NCBI RefSeq assembly: GCF_000518545.1
Contig: NZ_JADU01000006.1
Span: 62,001-126,000, forward strand
From: Hallella seregens ATCC 51272
GTDB lineage: Bacteria > Bacteroidota > Bacteroidia > Bacteroidales > Bacteroidaceae
Length of the DNA stretch: 64,000 bases
Direction of reading: 5' to 3'
The notes beneath the pieces were generated by a model, which saw nothing but the letters and a program-made list of their open reading frames with translations, was not told where the DNA came from and searched no databases. Below, piece by piece: positions 61,716-64,000 of this stretch; positions within the stretch are counted from its first letter, which is position 1, and each line of letters starts with the position of its first letter. The position numbers and the translations under genes are program-made.

Positions 61716-63031
61716 ACACCGACATTCTCATCATCGGCAGCGGCCCGGGCGGCTACGAAACGGCGGCCTACGCCGCACGCCTGGGCCGCGAGGTGACCGT
61801 CGTGGAGGAGCGGCTGGCCGGCGGCACTTGCCTCAACTGCGGCTGCATTCCCACCAAATCGCTCGTGCACGACGCCCGGCTGGCCGTCGCTGCCACCGAC
61901 AAGGCGGCCCGCTTCGCCGCCGCCATGGCCCGCAAGAACGGCGTGGTGGAGACCCTGCGGCAGGGTGTGGAGGGACTGTTGCAGCAGCCCGGCATCCGGC
62001 TCGTCAGGGGCCATGCCCGGTTCGTGGCCGACCGCACCGTCTGCGTGGGCCCCGAGCACATCGAGGCCCGCCACGTCATCATCGCCACGGGCTCCGAGGC
62101 CCGCATGCCCCCCGTGCCCGGACTGGGCGCGGGAGAGCGGAGCCCACGCGTGGTCACCTCCGAGCAATTGCTCTCCCGTCAGGAGCTTCCCGCCTCGCTT
62201 TGCATCATCGGAGCCGGCGTCATCGGCCTGGAAATGGCCTCGGTGTTTGCTGCCTTCGGCTGCGAGGTCACGGTGGTGGAGTATCTCAAGGAGTGCCTGC
62301 CCACCATGGACGGAGAGCTGGCTCGCCGTCTGCGCAAGGCGCTCGACAAGCAGGGCATACGCTTCTGCATGGGGGCTGCGGTGCAGCGTGTCGAGGGCGA
62401 CAACGTGGTATGGCTCGATGCCAAGAAGCAGACGGAGGTGCGGCTGCGGGCCGACGCCATCCTCGTGGCCACGGGCCGGCGGCCCCGCACCGAGGGGCTC
62501 GGGCTGGAGTGCACGGCCATCGGCGTCACTCCGGTCGGCATCACCACCGACGACAACCTGCAGACCACCGTGCCGGGCATCTATGCCGTGGGCGACGTGA
62601 ACGGCCGGCAGATGCTGGCCCACGCCGCAACGTTCCAAGGAATGCGCGCTGTAAACCACATCATGGGCCGTCAAGACGCGATACGGCTCGACGTGATGCC
62701 GGCCGCTGTGTTCACCCAACCCGAGGCCGCCGCCGTGGGACTCACCGAGGAAGCGTGCAAGGAGGCGGGGCTGGACTACGCCTGCCACAAGGCCATCTAC
62801 CGGGCCAACGGACGGGCACAGGCCACCGAACAAACCGACGGGCTGGCCAAAATCATCTGCGATGCCGACGACCGCATCATCGGATGCCACGTGCTCGGGG
62901 CCGACGCGGCTGCCTTGGTGCAGGAGGTTGCGGCCCTGATGAGCCTCGGCATCACCCGCCAACGGCTGGCCGACATCGTACACATCCACCCCACGCTCAA
63001 CGAAATCCTGCTCGATGCCGCCCGGCATTGA
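61712..63031 (+). CDS. lpd: Dihydrolipoyl dehydrogenase (L protein)
   Basis: This 439-residue flavoenzyme reoxidises the GcvH dihydrolipoyl arm with NAD. It has the FAD motif ILIIGSGPGGYETAAYAARLG, redox-active disulfide GGTCLNCGCIPTKS (about 36-49, with an extra Cys where Val is usual), NAD-binding GAGVIGLEMASVFAAFG (about 166-182), GIYAVGDVNG and the C-terminal active-site IHIHPTLNE-like VHIHPTLNEI (His-Pro-Thr). It is slightly short for the family (about 460-470). It completes the glycine cleavage operon. Confidence 0.96.
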   Translation: MNTDILIIGSGPGGYETAAYAARLGREVTVVEERLAGGTCLNCGCIPTKSLVHDARLAVAATDKAARFAAAMARKNGVVETLRQGVEGLLQQPGIRLVRGHARFVADRTVCVGPEHIEARHVIIATGSEARMPPVPGLGAGERSPRVVTSEQLLSRQELPASLCIIGAGVIGLEMASVFAAFGCEVTVVEYLKECLPTMDGELARRLRKALDKQGIRFCMGAAVQRVEGDNVVWLDAKKQTEVRLRADAILVATGRRPRTEGLGLECTAIGVTPVGITTDDNLQTTVPGIYAVGDVNGRQMLAHAATFQGMRAVNHIMGRQDAIRLDVMPAAVFTQPEAAAVGLTEEACKEAGLDYACHKAIYRANGRAQATEQTDGLAKIICDADDRIIGCHVLGADAAALVQEVAALMSLGITRQRLADIVHIHPTLNEILLDAARH

Positions 63032-63071
63032 GGGTTTCCAATACCCTTTCGCACCACCCGCTCACCCGTTT

Positions 63072-63364
63072 TGTACACTGCATCCATGTGTTTTGCCGAT
63101 TGGATTTGCATGTCCCATTGATTGGATTTGCGTGTCTTGTCCGCTCGATGGCGCGTGCATGCAGATGCCTATCCGTGGGCATCTGTGTGCTTCTGTGGCC
63201 TAAAATAATGGGCGTGGCACCGTCCCCGGCCAACCATCGTGCCGCAAAGGCCAAACCATTGCGGCGTAATCGCAACGCGGCGACGGCGTAAACGCAGGGC
63301 GATTACGCCATAATCGCCTTGCCATAATCCCTGCTTTCACATGCCACAACCCTGCTTTCGGCCT
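63072..63364. repeat. 22-bp-period intergenic repeats (array F)
   Basis: Units at 63094 and 63116 are nearly identical (GATTGGATTTGCRTGTC), flanked by 63072, 63138 and 63160. A second series at 63233, 63255, 63277, 63299, 63321 and 63343 includes the GCGAYNACGCCGYAAWCGC core. Apart from the hairpin at 63359-63399 there is no other feature between lpd and the last gene. Confidence 0.7.
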
Positions 63365-63399
63365 TGCCGGAACCCTCACAACAGGTTCCGGCAAGGCCG
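63359..63399 (+). terminator. Long perfect hairpin downstream of lpd
   Basis: CGGCCTTGCCGGAACC (63359-63374) and GGTTCCGGCAAGGCCG (63384-63399) form a perfect 16-bp stem with a 9-nt loop. No T-run follows, so it may end the gcv transcript only with help or act as an mRNA 3' stabiliser. Confidence 0.55.
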
Positions 63400-63446
63400 A
63401 AAACGTTAAAAAGGGGGCTTTCTCCCTGATTGTTTCACTATTTTCG

Positions 63447-63454
63447 TATCTTTG
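63447..63454 (+). promoter_or_regulatory. Probable -7 element of the glucosaminidase gene
   Basis: TATCTTTG followed by CA lies about 92 nt before the ATG at 63546. Confidence 0.55.
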
Positions 63455-63545
63455 CAAAACCCGTCAAAAACGGGAGGAACGCCCACAACAAAAGGGCCCA
63501 CGACCCGTTACGGGCGAGAAAGATTCCCGTCAACACCGAGAAGGC

Positions 63546-64000
63546 ATGCACCATCTGAAACAACTCTTATGCACCATTGGCTTCGTCTGCGCCCTGCTGC
63601 CCGCCCGCGCCCAGATGAAGTGGAACCAGCAATACCAGCTTTATTTCGACCAGTACAAGGACTTGGCCATCGAGGAAATGCTGCGCTACCGCATCCCGGC
63701 AAGCATCACTCTGGCCCAAGGCGTGTTTGAAAGCCGGGCCGGACTGAGCGACCTGGCCACGCGGGGAAACAACCATTTCGGCATCAAGTGCCATGGCTGG
63801 ACGGGCCGCACCATCGCGCAGGACGACGATGCCGTGGGCGAATGCTTCCGCGCCTACGACAATGCACGCCAGAGCTACGAGGACCACAGCCGCTTCCTCT
63901 CGGGCAATGCGCGCTACGCCCGCCTGTTCAGCCTCAGCCCCGGCGACTACCGCGGCTGGGCGCAGGGCCTGAAAGACTGCGGCTACGCCACCAACCCGCG
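63546..64000 (+). CDS. Exported glucosaminidase (FlgJ/GH73-like), partial
   Basis: The frame is open from the ATG at 63546 to the right edge (151 codons). A signal peptide (LLCTIGFVCALLPARAQ) precedes the N-acetylglucosaminidase domain: YFDQYKDLAIEEMLRYRIPASITLAQGVFESRAGLSDLATRGNNHFGIKCH (Glu about 65 is the catalytic residue) and CFRAYDNARQSYEDHSRFLSGNARYARLF. Such enzymes cut peptidoglycan glycan strands during growth or division; Bacteroidetes versions often carry C-terminal LysM domains, beyond this window. Several shorter frames in this stretch are shadows. Confidence 0.88.
   Translation, partial: MHHLKQLLCTIGFVCALLPARAQMKWNQQYQLYFDQYKDLAIEEMLRYRIPASITLAQGVFESRAGLSDLATRGNNHFGIKCHGWTGRTIAQDDDAVGECFRAYDNARQSYEDHSRFLSGNARYARLFSLSPGDYRGWAQGLKDCGYATNP

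Overview
The window looks like a piece of chromosome from a GC-rich member of the Bacteroidales, most likely Prevotellaceae. The reasons are the repeated Bacteroidota promoter signature (TTTG about 19-20 nt upstream of TAnnTTTG), SusC/SusD and fimbrillin-type lipoproteins, a type IX secretion type B sorting domain, BspA-type leucine-rich repeats, and a complex I operon with fused NuoCD and no NuoEFG. Genus assignment is inference from these traits only.

Layout: 1-2.6 kb holds a truncated leucine-rich surface protein and an AraC-type regulator, divergently transcribed. 2.9-8.5 kb is a surface polysaccharide cluster (Wzx-type flippase, three family-2-like glycosyltransferases, one GT4-like enzyme). 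8.6-9.4 kb is an unrecognised acidic protein, followed by a candidate small RNA on the minus strand. 10-12.2 kb is a fimbrillin-like lipoprotein, with a 70-residue peptide gene and a structured leader upstream. 12.3-16 kb encodes a peptide transporter, an outer-membrane barrel and a LysM/substrate-binding protein. 16.2-20 kb has a T9SS cargo and uvrA. 20-24.6 kb has a YihY-type membrane protein and a secreted metallopeptidase. 25.4-35.7 kb is the complete 10-gene nuo operon. 36-39.2 kb is kdsA-kdsD-phospholipase D. Two tRNA-Lys genes, a GH28 remnant and a GH43 enzyme follow.

42-56.3 kb is a visibly AT-richer block: one minus-strand operon of ribokinase, SusC, SusD, three secreted ADP-ribosylglycohydrolase-family proteins, an esterase and a GRP-type sugar permease, with a divergent LacI regulator and a perfect 16-bp palindrome at its promoter. 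I read this as a ribose / ADP-ribose-type scavenging locus, related in concept to the rus system of Bacteroides thetaiotaomicron but with a different enzyme set. 56.5-63 kb is the complete glycine cleavage operon (lplA-gcvT-gcvH-gcvPA-gcvPB-lpd), and a truncated glucosaminidase gene ends the window.

The most unusual non-coding structure is a set of intergenic blocks built from degenerate tandem repeats with an exact 22-bp (or 44-bp) period, at about 2.6-2.9, 24.6-25.1, 39.5-39.8, 58.3-58.5 and 63.1-63.4 kb. Two of these blocks also carry a two-hairpin element whose second stem shows compensatory changes.
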